Below are positions 17,473 to 25,343 of a stretch of 40,094 nt of DNA, piece by piece (the stretch's first letter is position 1; every line of letters starts with the position of its first letter). Below the pieces are notes generated by a model. The model made no database searches. It saw nothing but the letters and a program-made list of their open reading frames with translations, and was not told where the DNA came from. The translations under genes and the position numbers were made by a program. The stretch covers positions 1-40,094 of the forward strand of contig JAFLBT010000007.1 of the NCBI GenBank assembly GCA_017302935.1. The letters are read 5' to 3'. Source of the DNA: Flavobacteriales bacterium. GTDB lineage: Bacteria > Bacteroidota > Bacteroidia > Flavobacteriales > Flavobacteriaceae.

Positions 17473-18126
17473 ATGAAAAAGAATATTGTGCTTTTTGTTT
17501 TGTTTGTTTTACCCATTGTTGCTTATCTTTTTTTTGCATCCGGGGTTCATAATTTTACTCATCTGCCAACTGTTACTCCTTCTGTTCCCGATTTAAAAGA
17601 ATGGAAAAGCACAAAAGGAGAAACATTTTCTTTAAATAATAAGATTACTATTTTAGTGTTTCCCGGAAATGAAGTCGTAAAAAACAAAGGAAATGCCTTT
17701 AATCTCAACCAAAAGATTTACGAAAAAGTAATGGGTTTCAGTGATTTTCAATTGATTTGTGTAACACCATTTGGTATGGAAGAACAAACAGCCCAAGTGC
17801 AAGAAGATTTAAGTAGAATTTCAGACATGTCGCGTTGGCATTATATTTTTGCATCTCCGGATGAAATTAAGAACTATTACCAACAATTTAATTTAATTGG
17901 ACAATTAGGAACTGATGTGGGTACGCCAAATGTTTTTATCATTGACAAGGAAAGAAATTTAAGAGGAAGAAAAGGAAAAGATAAAAAAGGAAATGCTGAG
18001 TATAAAGAAGGCTATAACACTATTTCTGCAGCAGATCTTCACAACGAAATGGGAGATGACATTAAAATTATCTTAGCAGAATATAGATTAGCATTAAAAA
18101 AGAATTCAGCAAATAGAAAAAAGTAA
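17473..18126 (+). CDS. SCO-like thioredoxin-fold protein lacking the metal-binding cysteines
   Basis: A 217-residue protein with an N-terminal membrane anchor (residues about 4-22) and a domain that looks thioredoxin-like: ITILVFPGN as the core strand, GFSDFQLICVTPFGMEEQ, and GTPNVFIIDKERNLRGRKG as the late strand and cis-Pro-like region. The position where SCO proteins have CxxxC reads FPGNEV here, and the protein has a single cysteine, on another strand. It therefore cannot bind copper in the SCO manner. It lies three bases upstream of a canonical SCO gene in the oxidase cluster, so a structural or assembly role for the oxidase is plausible but inferred. The C-terminus is basic and Lys-rich. 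Confidence 0.6.
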   Translation: MKKNIVLFVLFVLPIVAYLFFASGVHNFTHLPTVTPSVPDLKEWKSTKGETFSLNNKITILVFPGNEVVKNKGNAFNLNQKIYEKVMGFSDFQLICVTPFGMEEQTAQVQEDLSRISDMSRWHYIFASPDEIKNYYQQFNLIGQLGTDVGTPNVFIIDKERNLRGRKGKDKKGNAEYKEGYNTISAADLHNEMGDDIKIILAEYRLALKKNSANRKK

Positions 18127-18129
18127 AAA

Positions 18130-18813
18130 ATGAAAAATAAATCATACATCGGTATTTCGTTTATTATTCTTGTTTTCGGAATTATTTTTATTCCAAGAAT
18201 AATAAAAAAGATAAATCAAGAAGAAGTTACAGAAATTGATCGTTTAAACGTTCCAGGTTCAAAAGAAACTTCAGAAGATTTGTTGATTTCAATTGGTAAA
18301 GCTCCTAAGTTTAGTTTAACTAATCAAGATAACAAAATCATTACAAACGAAGATTATAATGGTAAAGTTTATTTGGTTGAATTTTTCTTTTCTACTTGCC
18401 CTACCATTTGTCCGATTATGAATAAAAATATGGTGGAATTACAAAATCATTTTGAAGGAGAAAAAGATTTTGGAATTGCATCTATTACCATAAATCCGGC
18501 ACATGATACTCCTCAAATATTGAAAGAACATGCGGCTCATTTGGGTGTAAAAAATCCGAATTGGCACTTTTTATCAGGAGATAAAGACTATATCTATTCT
18601 TTGGCTAATAAAGGATTTTCCATTTTTGCCGGAGAAAACAAAGACAGTGAAGGTGGTTTTGAACACTCTGGTTTGTTTGCCTTGATAGATAAAAAAGGCA
18701 ACATCAGAAGCAGAAAAGACGATTTTGGCAATCCTATTGTTTATTATGATGGAATTGAAGCAAAAGGAATTGCTGCATTGAAACAAGATATTAAAGTACT
18801 ATTAAGCGAATAA
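18130..18813 (+). CDS. SCO1/SenC family copper chaperone
   Basis: A 227-residue membrane-anchored protein: hydrophobic helix at about residues 6-23, then a periplasmic thioredoxin fold. The SCO copper site is complete: C90 and C94 in STCPTICPIM, and H179 in the GGFEHSGLFALID segment. The family delivers copper to the CuA site of cytochrome c oxidase subunit II or keeps its cysteines reduced. The gene is three bases after the cysteine-less relative and two bases before the DUF420 gene, so the three are one operon. Position next to the oxidase genes fits the role. Confidence 0.95.
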   Translation: MKNKSYIGISFIILVFGIIFIPRIIKKINQEEVTEIDRLNVPGSKETSEDLLISIGKAPKFSLTNQDNKIITNEDYNGKVYLVEFFFSTCPTICPIMNKNMVELQNHFEGEKDFGIASITINPAHDTPQILKEHAAHLGVKNPNWHFLSGDKDYIYSLANKGFSIFAGENKDSEGGFEHSGLFALIDKKGNIRSRKDDFGNPIVYYDGIEAKGIAALKQDIKVLLSE

Positions 18814-18814
18814 T

Positions 18815-19375
18815 ATGGAAAATACAGATACACTATCAAAACTACAATTAGAGAAAAAGTTTAATAAATTAATCATAGTTCTATCTATAGCCATTCCCGT
18901 TGTTGTGGCGTTGTTATTTGGAATAAAGTTGAAAGATTATGGAATTCAAGTTGAACCATTATCTTTTTTACCTCCCATATATGCTACTTTAAACGGAGCA
19001 ACAGCAATGTTATTGGGCTTAGCAGTGTATTTTATTAAAGAAGGAAATGTTCAAGCTCATAAAAGAGTAATGCAAACCGCTATTGCATGTTCTGTATTGT
19101 TTTTAGTAATGTATGTTGCGTATCACATGACTTCCGATAGCACTCCTTTTGGTGGAAAAGGATTTATCAGATATATTTATTATTTTATCTTAATTTCTCA
19201 TATCATTCTTTCAGTTGCTGTCATTCCATTGGTATTAGTAACCTATGTTAAAGCATTGTCAGAACGTTTTGACAAGCATAAGAAAATTGCCAAAATTGCT
19301 TATCCGGTTTGGTTGTATGTTGCAGTAACCGGTGTGATAGTTTACTTTATGATTGCACCCTATTATGCTCATTAA
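18815..19375 (+). CDS. DUF420 family membrane protein
   Basis: A 186-residue protein with five hydrophobic helices. It resembles the DUF420 family, commonly found with cytochrome oxidase assembly genes. Recognisable parts are the helix with PPIYATLNGATAMLLGLAVYFIKEG, the HKRVMQTAIACSVLFLVMYVAYH segment with conserved His residues, and the loop HMTSDSTPFGGKGFIRYIYYFILISHIILS. The His pairs could bind heme or copper, but this is inference. It starts immediately after the SCO stop codon and overlaps the following small gene by about ten bases. Confidence 0.85.
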   Translation: MENTDTLSKLQLEKKFNKLIIVLSIAIPVVVALLFGIKLKDYGIQVEPLSFLPPIYATLNGATAMLLGLAVYFIKEGNVQAHKRVMQTAIACSVLFLVMYVAYHMTSDSTPFGGKGFIRYIYYFILISHIILSVAVIPLVLVTYVKALSERFDKHKKIAKIAYPVWLYVAVTGVIVYFMIAPYYAH

Positions 19376-19601
19376 AAGATTTTTTTTGGTTTTATTTTTA
19401 GTGATGATTCCTTTCACTAGTTCAGCTCAATGTGCAATGTGCAGAGCAGCATTAGAAAGTGAAGGAGATACTTCAAAAGCAGAGGCTATAAATAATGGTA
19501 TAGTTTATCTAATGGCTTTTCCATACATCATGGTTGCTATCGTTTTTTATGTAGTCTATAAAATGAAGTTCAAAAAAAAGAAACCAGCGGAAATGAATTA
19601 A
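19365..19601 (+). CDS. Small exported single-helix protein with CxxC motif
   Basis: 78 residues from ATG 19365; a TTG at 19353 would add four residues but lies deeper in the DUF420 gene. An N-terminal hydrophobic signal (RFFLVLFLVMIPFTSSAQ) is followed at once by CAMCRAALES, then one membrane helix (about residues 44-64) and a Lys-rich tail. If the signal is cleaved after AQ, or if it is a membrane anchor, the CAMC pair lies on the periplasmic side near the membrane. Position as the last gene of the SCO/DUF420 operon suggests a thiol or metal role in oxidase assembly, which is inference. I do not recognise a named family. The stop codon overlaps that of the minus-strand lipoprotein gene. Confidence 0.7.
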   Translation: MLIKRFFLVLFLVMIPFTSSAQCAMCRAALESEGDTSKAEAINNGIVYLMAFPYIMVAIVFYVVYKMKFKKKKPAEMN

Positions 19602-21007
19602 TCCATACCGTCAATGGTAACTGCTGTTTTTCCTTTTCCTTTAATAAAAGCTAAAATGGCAGTATTGGTTAATTGAATTTTTTGAAATTCAAAATCTTCA
19701 ATGGTACCATTAACAAATACGCCTTTCATTGGCGAGTAATTTTTTATATAGGGTAAAATATTTTGTTTCGCTTCATCTAAATTTGGACGAATGGAATACC
19801 GACAGTTTTCTTGAATTTTTCGTAAAACATATCCTTGTGCCAGCCAGTTTGCAGATCGAATCAAAAAGTTTTTGGTGTTCAAAACATAATCAAGTTGGTC
19901 AAAATAAATTTCTTTTGTTTCAGTATTATATTGTGGAAAACCGGATAAATAAACAGTACCGTTGATGGAACCAATCATATCTAAAGCGATAATCATTTTT
20001 CCGTCTTTGTGCCAAATATCAACTTTTGTTACTGTTACTTTTTTATTTCCCTCGCCAAACTCAACTCCTTGAAAATTTTTGGTCATAATTTGTGATGCAT
20101 CTTCATAGGTTGAAACGGCAATAATGTTTGCTGTAATATGGTCCGGCATTTTAGCTACCGGTTTCAATACAATATTTTTTTTATCAAATTTTTTTTGAGG
20201 TGTTTTTCCAATAATGGTTTCAATAGAACACTTTAAACCCATTTCCATTTTTATCTCTTTATCAGACAAAACAGCATCAGTAACATAGAGTTCATCGGGT
20301 ACAATTCTTAACCAAGAAGAGTATTCTTTGCTCATTTCAAATGGGGTTGATAATTTTTCAAGAGCATCTAATACATTGGGCTTAAAATCCAACGAAGACT
20401 TTATCGCTTCATCTATATTTTTTTCAATTTTAGATTTAAATAATCGTGCTGCTGGATTGATTATATAAGTAATTGGAATATTTTTTCCGGCTATTACTAC
20501 AGTCGGGCTTTCTGTCCAATCTAACGATTTTAGGGTTGTATTGGTGCGAAGTTGCCAATTGGTTAGTCCAACATCGCTTACAAGTGAAACAACACCATTC
20601 AAATTAAATTCTTTTGTATCATATAAACTGATACCCATTTTTTCAAAGCCATAGCGGTAAATTGCATTCACTTTTAAAGGTAAAACAGTATTTAATTTTG
20701 TTGTGTTTCCCTCTTTTACCGATTCAATTTTAATTACATTTTGTTTCCATACTTTAACTGCCAAATTATCATCTTTTAAAATGGTATCATTATAAATTAA
20801 ACCATTCAAAGATTTGTTTACTTGTTTTTCAACATCTTTTAATTGAATGGTTACCGGCAAGTGAATAAACGAAGAAGTTGTTTCATACTCAATTGGTGCA
20901 GCATTGTTAGGCTCAGGTTTAACTAAATCAATTTTTTGAGTGCTCGAGCAAGCACTTATAAAAAGTAAAATGAAAAGCAATAAAATGGGGAATAAGATAT
21001 ATTTCAT
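19598..21007 (-). CDS. DUF4403 family lipoprotein
   Basis: 469 residues when started at the ATG whose complement is 21005-21007. This start gives a clean lipoprotein signal (MKYILFPILLLFILLFISAC with the lipobox cysteine followed by SSTQ). The frame is open for 23 further codons upstream, but those would bury the signal. The mature part resembles DUF4403, with repeated beta-rich halves (FIHLPVTIQLKDVEKQVN; VEKMG-like and DMIGSINGTVYLSGFPQYN segments) that may form a lipid-binding tubular fold, as has been suggested for related BPI/SMP-like proteins. The function is unknown. It converges on the small CxxC gene with shared stop bases and is divergent from the TolC gene. Confidence 0.8.
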   Translation of the reverse strand: MKYILFPILLLFILLFISACSSTQKIDLVKPEPNNAAPIEYETTSSFIHLPVTIQLKDVEKQVNKSLNGLIYNDTILKDDNLAVKVWKQNVIKIESVKEGNTTKLNTVLPLKVNAIYRYGFEKMGISLYDTKEFNLNGVVSLVSDVGLTNWQLRTNTTLKSLDWTESPTVVIAGKNIPITYIINPAARLFKSKIEKNIDEAIKSSLDFKPNVLDALEKLSTPFEMSKEYSSWLRIVPDELYVTDAVLSDKEIKMEMGLKCSIETIIGKTPQKKFDKKNIVLKPVAKMPDHITANIIAVSTYEDASQIMTKNFQGVEFGEGNKKVTVTKVDIWHKDGKMIIALDMIGSINGTVYLSGFPQYNTETKEIYFDQLDYVLNTKNFLIRSANWLAQGYVLRKIQENCRYSIRPNLDEAKQNILPYIKNYSPMKGVFVNGTIEDFEFQKIQLTNTAILAFIKGKGKTAVTIDGMD

Positions 21008-21031
21008 TGATGTGGTGCTGATTTTTGAGTG

Positions 21032-21039
21032 TAAATGTA
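21032..21039 (-). promoter_or_regulatory. Possible -7 element for the DUF4403 lipoprotein gene
   Basis: On the minus strand this reads TACATTTA, one mismatch from TANNTTTG, 24 bases before the proposed start at 21007. It supports the shorter lipoprotein start over the longer frame. Confidence 0.3.
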
Positions 21040-21126
21040 CTTTATTTTTAAATTTCTTTATTTTAGTGTAACACATTTTTCATTTTTGCGTCCTATCTGC
21101 ATAAATTAGTTAAGAAATACATTCAA

Positions 21127-22605
21127 ATGTTACAACAACTCTTTTCTCTAAAAAATGAATCAACTAAAAACCGAATTCATCTATTATGTATAGTGACTTT
21201 CGTGTTTTTTGGTATTTCGATTCATGCTCAATCCAAAAAATGGACGCTTGAAGAGTGTGTAAATCATGCTTTGGAAAATAATATTTCAATTAAGAATTCA
21301 AAGCTTGACGAAAAATTAGCAGAGATTTCAAAAAGTGATGCAATTGGTGCTTTTTTACCTTCAGCTAACGCAACAACTTCCCACTCATGGAATATTGGTT
21401 TAAATCAAAACATTACAACCGGTCTTTTAGAAAATCAAACTACTCAGTTTACCTCTGCAGGATTAAATGTTGGTGTTGATATTTATAATGGTTTACAAAA
21501 TCAATACCGATTACGCAGAGCGAATTTAGCCAAAATTGCCAGTCAGTATCAATTGACTAAAATGCAAGAGGATATTGCTTTGAATGTGGCCAATTCGTTT
21601 TTGCAAATTTTATTCAATAAAGAAAATTTAAAAGTTCAACAGCAGCAACTTTTAAATAATCAAAAACAAAAAGAACGATCAGAACAACTTCTTCAAGCCG
21701 GAATTATTCCAAAAGGAGATTTGTTAGATATTAAAGCCAATGTTGCTTCTAGTGAACAATTGGTCATAAGTGCTGAAAATGCTCTTCTTATTTCAAAATT
21801 AAGTTTAGCTCAGTTACTTCAATTGGATAGCTTTAAAGATTTTGATATTGTAGATCAAGATTATGAAGTGTTGCAATCACCTCTGTTATTAGAAACAGCC
21901 GAATCAATTTATCAAAAAGCAAAAGAAACAAGAACTGAATTAAAAATTGCCCAAACCAATTTAGAAGTAGCAGAAAAAGACGTTTCCATTGCAAGAGGTG
22001 CTTATCAACCAAGACTTCAAGGTTTTTACAGTTTTAGTACAAGAGCTTCCAGCATTGGTAGAGTTACCGGAGTGGAATTGGACCCTAACAATCCAACAAC
22101 AGTAATAGGATTAGTAGAAGGAACGAATCAAAATGTATTGCAACCTAATTTTAATCCTATTTTAGGAAACCCACTGCCAATTTTCAAGCAATTTGACAAT
22201 AATAAAGGTCAAAATTTTGGTGTGCAATTAAGCATTCCAATATTTAATGGGATGGCAACCAGAAATAATGTAGAACGTTCAAAAGTTGCTCTAGAAAGAA
22301 GCAAAATTGCTTATGAACAAGAAGAGTTAACATTGGAAAGAAATGTTTATACGGCTTTTACAGATGTTAAAGCAGCTTTGAAATCGTATGATGCTGCCTT
22401 AACAACCTTGGAAGCCAGACAAGAAGCGTTTATCTACGCCAAAGAAAGGTTTGAGGTAGGGTTAATGAATGCCTTTGATTTGAATCAATCACTGGTTTTA
22501 TTGACTAATGCACAATCAGAAGTGTTGAGAACCAAATTTGATTATATTTTTAGAACCAAAATTTTAGAATTTTATTTCGGAATTCCCATTATTAAAAAAC
22601 CATAA
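21127..22605 (+). CDS. TolC family outer-membrane efflux protein
   Basis: 492 residues: signal peptide ending about residue 35 (FFGISIHAQ), then the WTLEECVNHALENNISIKNS start typical of Bacteroidota TolC proteins and two outer-membrane efflux repeats rich in long alpha-helices (about residues 50-240 and 265-485; ELKIAQTNLEVAEKDVSIARGAY, SKVALERSKIAYEQEELTLERNVYTAF). TolC trimers form the outer-membrane duct of tripartite efflux and type I export. The adaptor gene follows after three bases. No inner-membrane pump gene follows, so the partner must be encoded elsewhere. A CATTTTTG sequence about 40 bases before the start is one mismatch from the -7 consensus. Confidence 0.93.
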   Translation: MLQQLFSLKNESTKNRIHLLCIVTFVFFGISIHAQSKKWTLEECVNHALENNISIKNSKLDEKLAEISKSDAIGAFLPSANATTSHSWNIGLNQNITTGLLENQTTQFTSAGLNVGVDIYNGLQNQYRLRRANLAKIASQYQLTKMQEDIALNVANSFLQILFNKENLKVQQQQLLNNQKQKERSEQLLQAGIIPKGDLLDIKANVASSEQLVISAENALLISKLSLAQLLQLDSFKDFDIVDQDYEVLQSPLLLETAESIYQKAKETRTELKIAQTNLEVAEKDVSIARGAYQPRLQGFYSFSTRASSIGRVTGVELDPNNPTTVIGLVEGTNQNVLQPNFNPILGNPLPIFKQFDNNKGQNFGVQLSIPIFNGMATRNNVERSKVALERSKIAYEQEELTLERNVYTAFTDVKAALKSYDAALTTLEARQEAFIYAKERFEVGLMNAFDLNQSLVLLTNAQSEVLRTKFDYIFRTKILEFYFGIPIIKKP

Positions 22606-22608
22606 CTT

Positions 22609-23925
22609 ATGTCAAAGAAATCAATATATCTATTTTTAGGAATTGCTTTAGGTTTAATTGTAGTCTTGTTATTGCTTTCAAAAGCTGGCTTGATAGGAAA
22701 TAAAGATCAAGGAAAAGAAGTGGAAATCGCACTAGTGAATGAAATGACTATTGTAGAAACCGTTTCGGCTACCGGAAAGATTCAACCTGAAACGGAAATA
22801 AAAATTTCATCTGAGGTTTCAGGAGAAATCATTGAATTACCTATTAAAGAAGGACAAGTAGTAAAAAAAGGACAGCTTTTAGTGCGAATTAATCCAGATT
22901 TATATACGTCAAGTTTAAATCGTTCAGTAGCCGGATTGTCTAATACAAAAGCTAATTTGAGTCAGTCTGAAGCAACATTAAAAGAAGCTCAAGCCAATTA
23001 TAATCGTAACAAAACACTTTTTGAAAAAGGAATTATTTCTAAATCAGAATGGGATAGAGTAGTGGCCGCTTATGAAGGAGCACAAGCAGCAAAACAAGCT
23101 GCGTATTATGGCGTACAAAGTGCAAGTGCAACCGTAACCGAAGCGAAAGACAATTTAGGACGAACTGTGATTTATGCTCCTGCGGATGGGACTATTTCCC
23201 TTCTTTCAGTTGAACTAGGTGAGAGAGTTTTAGGAACACAACAAATGGCAGGAACAGAAATTCTAAGAGTTGCCAATCTAAATAACATGGAAGTTGAAGT
23301 CGATGTAAATGAAAATGATATTGTTAAAATTAACATTGGCGATTCTACTAATATTGAAGTAGATGCTTACTTGAAAAAACAATTCAAAGGTATTGTAACC
23401 AGTATTTCAAATTCTGCCAGCACAGCTGTTTCTGCCGATCAAGTAACCAACTTTAAAGTGAAAGTTAGAATTTTAAAAGAATCATACCAAGATTTAATGG
23501 AAGGGAAACCGGAAACCTATTCGCCTTTCCGCCCAGGGATGACAGCCACTGTGGATATTATCACTAAAAGAAAAGAAAAAGTTTTTGGAATTCCTATCAG
23601 TGCAGTTGTAATGAAATCGGATACGCTAAGTACAAACAAAGTTGAAGTTAAACCCGGTGAGGTTAAAGATGGTGAAGAACCGGTTAAAAAATTAGACAAA
23701 AAACTAGAATGTGTTTTTGTTAAAGTTGGTAATAAAGCCAAAATAAGAATCATCAAAACCGGTATTCAAGATGATACTAATATTGAAGTCATTCAAGGTT
23801 TGAAAAAAGGGGAAGAAATAATTGTTGGGCCTTATGTAACCGTTACAAAAGAGTTGAATTCAGGTGATGCGGTGAAAACTAAATCAGCCGAGGAAAAAGA
23901 AAAACCAAAAGAAAAAAGTAAATAA
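22609..23925 (+). CDS. Efflux periplasmic adaptor subunit (HlyD/MacA type)
   Basis: 438 residues with an N-terminal membrane helix (about residues 5-24), a split lipoyl/barrel-sandwich domain (EIKISSEVSGEIIELPIKEGQVVKKGQLLVRI and TVIYAPADGTISLLSVELGERV), a coiled-coil hairpin between them (about 100-185), a beta-barrel domain (MEVEVDVNENDIVKINIGD), and a membrane-proximal domain with SPFRPGMTATVDIIT. The tail is Lys/Glu-rich. Such adaptors bridge an inner-membrane ABC or RND pump to TolC; the anchor and layout look most like MacA-type adaptors that work with MacB ABC transporters. It is co-transcribed with the upstream TolC gene and is followed by a terminator, so the pair lacks a neighbouring pump. 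Confidence 0.92.
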   Translation: MSKKSIYLFLGIALGLIVVLLLLSKAGLIGNKDQGKEVEIALVNEMTIVETVSATGKIQPETEIKISSEVSGEIIELPIKEGQVVKKGQLLVRINPDLYTSSLNRSVAGLSNTKANLSQSEATLKEAQANYNRNKTLFEKGIISKSEWDRVVAAYEGAQAAKQAAYYGVQSASATVTEAKDNLGRTVIYAPADGTISLLSVELGERVLGTQQMAGTEILRVANLNNMEVEVDVNENDIVKINIGDSTNIEVDAYLKKQFKGIVTSISNSASTAVSADQVTNFKVKVRILKESYQDLMEGKPETYSPFRPGMTATVDIITKRKEKVFGIPISAVVMKSDTLSTNKVEVKPGEVKDGEEPVKKLDKKLECVFVKVGNKAKIRIIKTGIQDDTNIEVIQGLKKGEEIIVGPYVTVTKELNSGDAVKTKSAEEKEKPKEKSK

Positions 23926-23951
23926 ATAGACTTTGCTTAACATTCATCAAT

Positions 23952-23986
23952 AAAAGGAAATTAAATCATTTTAATTTCCTTTTTTT
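23952..23986 (+). terminator. Rho-independent terminator of the TolC-adaptor operon
   Basis: A perfect 14-bp stem AAAAGGAAATTAAA (23952-23965) / TTTAATTTCCTTTT (23970-23983) with a TCAT loop, followed by more T. It is AT-rich but long, and lies 26 bases after the adaptor stop. Confidence 0.85.
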
Positions 23987-23992
23987 ATGTTT

Positions 23993-24000
23993 TACATTTG
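23993..24000 (+). promoter_or_regulatory. Candidate -7 promoter element for tsaB
   Basis: TACATTTG, an exact TANNTTTG match, 17 bases before the ATG at 24018 and directly behind the upstream terminator. The expected TTG region is occupied by the terminator stem, with no clear TTG. Confidence 0.45.
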
Positions 24001-24017
24001 CTCTTTAAATTTTCAAA

Positions 24018-24674
24018 ATGGCATATATCTTAAATCTTGAAACTTCTACCCGAAATTGTTCTGTTTCAATTGCTTTAAATGGAGAAACTTTATTTTGTAA
24101 AGAAATCGCAGAATTAGGTTTTTCTCATGCAGAAAAGTTACATGTTTTTGTGGAAGAAGTTATGCAAGAGGTTAACTTACTATTTTCAGATTTAAATGCT
24201 ATTGCGGTAAGTCAAGGTCCGGGTTCTTATACCGGTTTAAGAATTGGTGTTTCAGCCGCAAAAGGGTTGTGTTATGCCTTGAATATTCCCTTAATTGCTC
24301 TTGATACTCTTCAAGTAATGGCATCAAAAGTAAAAGTAAATGAAGGACTAATAGTACCAATGATTGATGCCAGAAGAATGGAAGTGTATTCAGCGGTTTT
24401 TTCAACCCAAAATGAAAAAGTAAGAGAAGTAAAAGCTGAAATCTTGACAGAAACGTCATTTAATGAATTTACTGAACCACTTTTTTTTGTTGGCGATTGT
24501 TTGGAAAAAGCAAAAACGGTATTACATCAACCAAACTTCCATTTTTTAGATGATGTTGTTTTTCCCTCTGCTGCTGAAATGAGTCAGTTGAGTTATGATA
24601 AATTCAAAACCAAATCTTTTGAAGACGTGGCTTATTTTGAACCTTTTTATTTAAAAGATTTTATGGCGAAGTAA
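24018..24674 (+). CDS. tsaB: tRNA threonylcarbamoyladenosine biosynthesis protein TsaB
   Basis: 218 residues, the usual length for TsaB. TsaB is the non-catalytic partner of TsaD in forming the t6A37 modification of tRNAs that read ANN codons, in the cytoplasm. The ASKHA-type fold shows as ILNLETSTRNCSVSIA at the N-terminus, then GFSHAEKLHVFVEEV, then the diagnostic GPGSYTGLRIGVSAAKGLCYAL (about residues 67-88) and PMIDARRMEVYSAVF. It stands alone here, with an upstream terminator and a -7 motif of its own. Its stop codon abuts the stop of the convergent minus-strand gene with no gap. Confidence 0.95.
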   Translation: MAYILNLETSTRNCSVSIALNGETLFCKEIAELGFSHAEKLHVFVEEVMQEVNLLFSDLNAIAVSQGPGSYTGLRIGVSAAKGLCYALNIPLIALDTLQVMASKVKVNEGLIVPMIDARRMEVYSAVFSTQNEKVREVKAEILTETSFNEFTEPLFFVGDCLEKAKTVLHQPNFHFLDDVVFPSAAEMSQLSYDKFKTKSFEDVAYFEPFYLKDFMAK

Positions 24675-25340
24675 TTAAGAAGTCAATAAATCAATGATGC
24701 TGATATAATCTGCCTCTGTTTTGAAACTGTTTTTATTGTTTTTAAAATAGGTTTCGATTTTTTCCTTCTTGTCTGGGAACATTTTAATCAATTCTTTTTT
24801 GGATTCAGGAAATTGAAGTAGATATTCGTCGCCTGCTTTTTTGATAAAATAGCTGTCTTCTGCTCTCGTGTATTTGGCAGGAAAACCTCTTTTCATCGAA
24901 TTTTCTGCTGGTTTTTCAGGTGTAAAATTTACTTTTTCTCTTTTGAATAAAATTAAGTTTTCCGTTGCTTTCACTTCGATAAAATAAGTGGAATGAACAC
25001 TCCAATCCTTATTCATGAAATTTTCTAAAGAGTATTTCTTTTTAGAACTTAGTAAATTAATTACTTTGTTTTGTTCTGTTTTATTTACTAAAAAAGTATC
25101 TCTTTTGGTCATATTCGGATCAACAAATTCGAACATTTCATTATAAGCGTCGTATCGAACCAAATAGATTTTTGAGGATGATGATATTGTTGCTTCCGAA
25201 AATGTTTCACTTACATATTTTGTTCCTTCTATTTTTTCTTTGTATCGTTCTTTATTATTGATCCTAGGTACATAAACTTGAGCTATTATGGTGTTAGAAA
25301 TCAAAAGAAAGATACAACTGAAGAAAAAAGCGTTTTTCAT
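24675..25340 (-). CDS. Exported protein of unknown function
   Basis: 221 residues with a clear signal peptide (FFFSCIFLLISNTIIAQ, cleavage after about residue 20). The mature part is basic and charged, has no cysteine, and gives no domain I recognise. Features are a SSSSKIYLVRYDAYNEMFEF stretch and a Lys-rich C-terminal half (FPESKKELIKMFPDKKEKIETYFKNNK) that resembles the end of many uncharacterised Flavobacterium periplasmic proteins. It starts three bases after the mscS stop on the same strand, so the two are probably co-transcribed. That does not by itself show a link to mechanosensing. Confidence 0.75.
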   Translation of the reverse strand: MKNAFFFSCIFLLISNTIIAQVYVPRINNKERYKEKIEGTKYVSETFSEATISSSSKIYLVRYDAYNEMFEFVDPNMTKRDTFLVNKTEQNKVINLLSSKKKYSLENFMNKDWSVHSTYFIEVKATENLILFKREKVNFTPEKPAENSMKRGFPAKYTRAEDSYFIKKAGDEYLLQFPESKKELIKMFPDKKEKIETYFKNNKNSFKTEADYISIIDLLTS

Positions 25341-25343
25341 AAT

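Noticed and set aside
21008..21076. Longer start for the DUF4403 lipoprotein (23 extra residues)
   Set aside because: The extension is basic, would bury the lipoprotein signal and lies across the likely promoter region.
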